Source of the DNA: JAJRWS01 sp039831705
Lineage (GTDB): Bacteria > Planctomycetota > Planctomycetia > Pirellulales > Lacipirellulaceae
Direction of reading: 5' to 3'
Length of the DNA: 64,000 bases
Assembly: GCA_039831705.1 (NCBI GenBank)
Contig: JBDOMT010000365.1
Span: 1 to 64,000, forward strand
The translations under genes were made by a program, and so were the position numbers. The notes beneath the pieces are model-generated. The model was not told where the DNA came from, did no database searches, and saw only the letters and a program-made list of their open reading frames with translations. Of the stretch, positions 62,778 through 64,000 are shown in pieces. Each line of letters begins with the position of its first letter. Within the stretch, counting starts at the first letter, position 1.

Positions 62778-64000
62778 ATGCAGTTCCGGCATGCTGTCTA
62801 CGAGAAATCTGGCAAAATCATCTCCCTGTTTTTCTGTTTACTCTGCCTCTCTGACAGATTGCCTTGCCATGCCGGAACAACGGGGCAGCAAATCTACCTG
62901 CAACAGTGTGCGACTTGCCATGGGGAAAAGGGCGAAGGTGATACCGGGGAATGCCCAGATCCACTGGTGGGTGATTTAACCCTGACGGATTTAATCCATT
63001 TCATTTCAGAATCGATGCCGGAGGACACACCCGAGCATTGTGTCGGTCCCGAAGCTGAAAAAGTTGCTCGCTATATCTACGCTAATTTTTACTCGCCCCT
63101 GGCCCAGGCCCGCATCGCACCTGCCCGAGTTCGTCTGTCACGACTAACCGTACGGCAGATTGAGAACACCCTGGCCGATCTCGCGCGGAGTTTCACCGCC
63201 CCGGACGAATCGACTTACGCGACCCGGAAGGGCCCACTAGAACTACGGGGTTCCCGAGGGCTACAGGGCGACTATTACCAATCGCATAATTTCCAAACAG
63301 ACCAACGAGCCTTTCAGCGTCGCGATACCACGATAGATTTTGATTTCGGGACTACTCGCCCAGTGGCGCAAAAGGGTCACCCAGTGGCGCAAAAGGGTCG
63401 CCCAGTGGCTGAGAAAGCAGACGGAGAGGTACGCTCGTCTGATGCTAAGGCTGACCCCTCCGAGCAAAAGGCCCCGCCCAATGAAGAGGCAAAAGAAAAA
63501 GAAGTCGAAACTAATTTTTCTATTCGCTGGCAAGGTTCGGTATTTGCAGCAGCAACTGGCACCTACGAATTCCTATTGGAAACACCCAATGGAGCGAAGT
63601 TGTGGGTCAACGATCATCAGGTTCCCCTGATCGACGCTTGGGTTGCATCGGGGGATACCACCGAGCACCGAGCAGTCATCCGCCTGCTCGGTGGGCGTTT
63701 TTATCCGCTGCGAATTGATCTTTTTAAGCACAAAGAAAAAAATGCTTCGATCCGTCTCAAGTGGCTCCCTCCCCATAAGACCGAGGAGGTGATTCCGGAA
63801 CACGTACTGCAGCCTGATCTCGTTGCGCCAACCTTAGTAACCCGTACGCCATTTCCACCGGACGATCGAAGTACCGGCTACGTGCGCGCCCATCGAATTT
63901 CTCAGGCATGGGATGAGGCGACAACGTATACCGCTTTGGAAGTGGCCAGACGAATTGTTGATCACTTAGCCACATATACTTCGCTTCCACAAGAAGAGGT
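62778..64000 (+). CDS. Cytochrome c / PA14 protein of the DUF1592 type (partial, 3' end outside window)
   Basis: Starts at ATG 62778 (AAGGAG eight bases upstream) and runs open for 407 codons to the window edge. A signal peptide (IISLFFCLLCLSDRLPCHAG) precedes a cytochrome c domain with QQCATCHGEKGEGD. A low-complexity linker has a 21-bp tandem repeat (63359-63400, PVAQKGH/PVAQKGR). Next comes a PA14-like domain (FSIRWQGSVFAAATGTYEFL, KLWVNDHQVPLIDAW). The region following matches the beginning of DUF1592-family planctomycete cytochromes. Likely an envelope carbohydrate-binding redox protein. Confidence 0.85.
   Translation, partial: MQFRHAVYEKSGKIISLFFCLLCLSDRLPCHAGTTGQQIYLQQCATCHGEKGEGDTGECPDPLVGDLTLTDLIHFISESMPEDTPEHCVGPEAEKVARYIYANFYSPLAQARIAPARVRLSRLTVRQIENTLADLARSFTAPDESTYATRKGPLELRGSRGLQGDYYQSHNFQTDQRAFQRRDTTIDFDFGTTRPVAQKGHPVAQKGRPVAEKADGEVRSSDAKADPSEQKAPPNEEAKEKEVETNFSIRWQGSVFAAATGTYEFLLETPNGAKLWVNDHQVPLIDAWVASGDTTEHRAVIRLLGGRFYPLRIDLFKHKEKNASIRLKWLPPHKTEEVIPEHVLQPDLVAPTLVTRTPFPPDDRSTGYVRAHRISQAWDEATTYTALEVARRIVDHLATYTSLPQEE

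Overview
The window reads as a draft genome or metagenome bin from the phylum Planctomycetota, most likely the Pirellulales. This is inferred from gene content only: formylglycine-type sulfatases, Tat-exported Gfo/Idh/MocA oxidoreductases, DUF1080 plus PVC-type dehydrogenase plus cytochrome c fusions, a PA14-bearing cytochrome of the DUF1592 type, PQQ-like beta-propellers, a stand-alone dnaA, and bacterial tetrahydromethanopterin (H4MPT) biosynthesis genes. Ten Ns at 29036-29045 show that two contigs were joined. No rRNA, tRNA, CRISPR array, phage or transposase gene was found.

Layout. 1-2.6 kb: ndk, endonuclease IV and dapA. 2.7-9.0 kb (minus strand): a compact operon of SDR, DHPS-like, pabB, pabA and DUF447 genes followed by beta-RFAP synthase, which together supply the aminobenzoate and pterin moieties of H4MPT. 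9.2-16.3 kb: a beta-propeller membrane protein, a malonyltransferase-like protein, a CBS protein and a large secreted protein. 16.4-20.8 kb: an AraC regulator divergent from an isomerase / Gfo-Idh / DUF6807 sugar operon. 20.8-26.8 kb: a partial ebo-like cluster (EboF-type phosphatase, EboC-type UbiA prenyltransferase and two TIM-barrel isomerases) plus a THUMP-like methyltransferase. 27-31.5 kb: a secreted protein, a GNAT enzyme, the assembly gap and a dnaA swollen by 18-bp tandem repeats. 31.7-32.3 kb: a peroxiredoxin whose catalytic cysteine codon is an in-frame TGA followed by a SECIS-like hairpin, a strong selenoprotein candidate. 32.4-41.5 kb: an MFS transporter, a beta-propeller, two abutting gene remnants, two sulfatases (one frameshifted) and a ThuA protein. 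42.3-49.9 kb: fbp, a Cys-rich secreted protein, a lipoprotein and a CcsB-CcsA fusion. 49.9-58.9 kb: a zinc metalloprotease with a long acidic insert, the DUF1080/cytochrome fusion, a phosphopantetheinyl transferase and a second Gfo/Idh. 59.2-62.3 kb: an orphan RnfD-like operon ending in a Cache-PAS sensor without a kinase. 62.5-64 kb: DUF2007 and a cytochrome/PA14 gene running off the edge.

Two features recur across the window. Short in-frame tandem duplications (15, 18 or 21 bp) sit in protein linkers and tails. Long imperfect palindromes, some with shared ends resembling TAGCCCGAATATTTCATAAAC, sit between genes; the assembly gap lies inside one of them.
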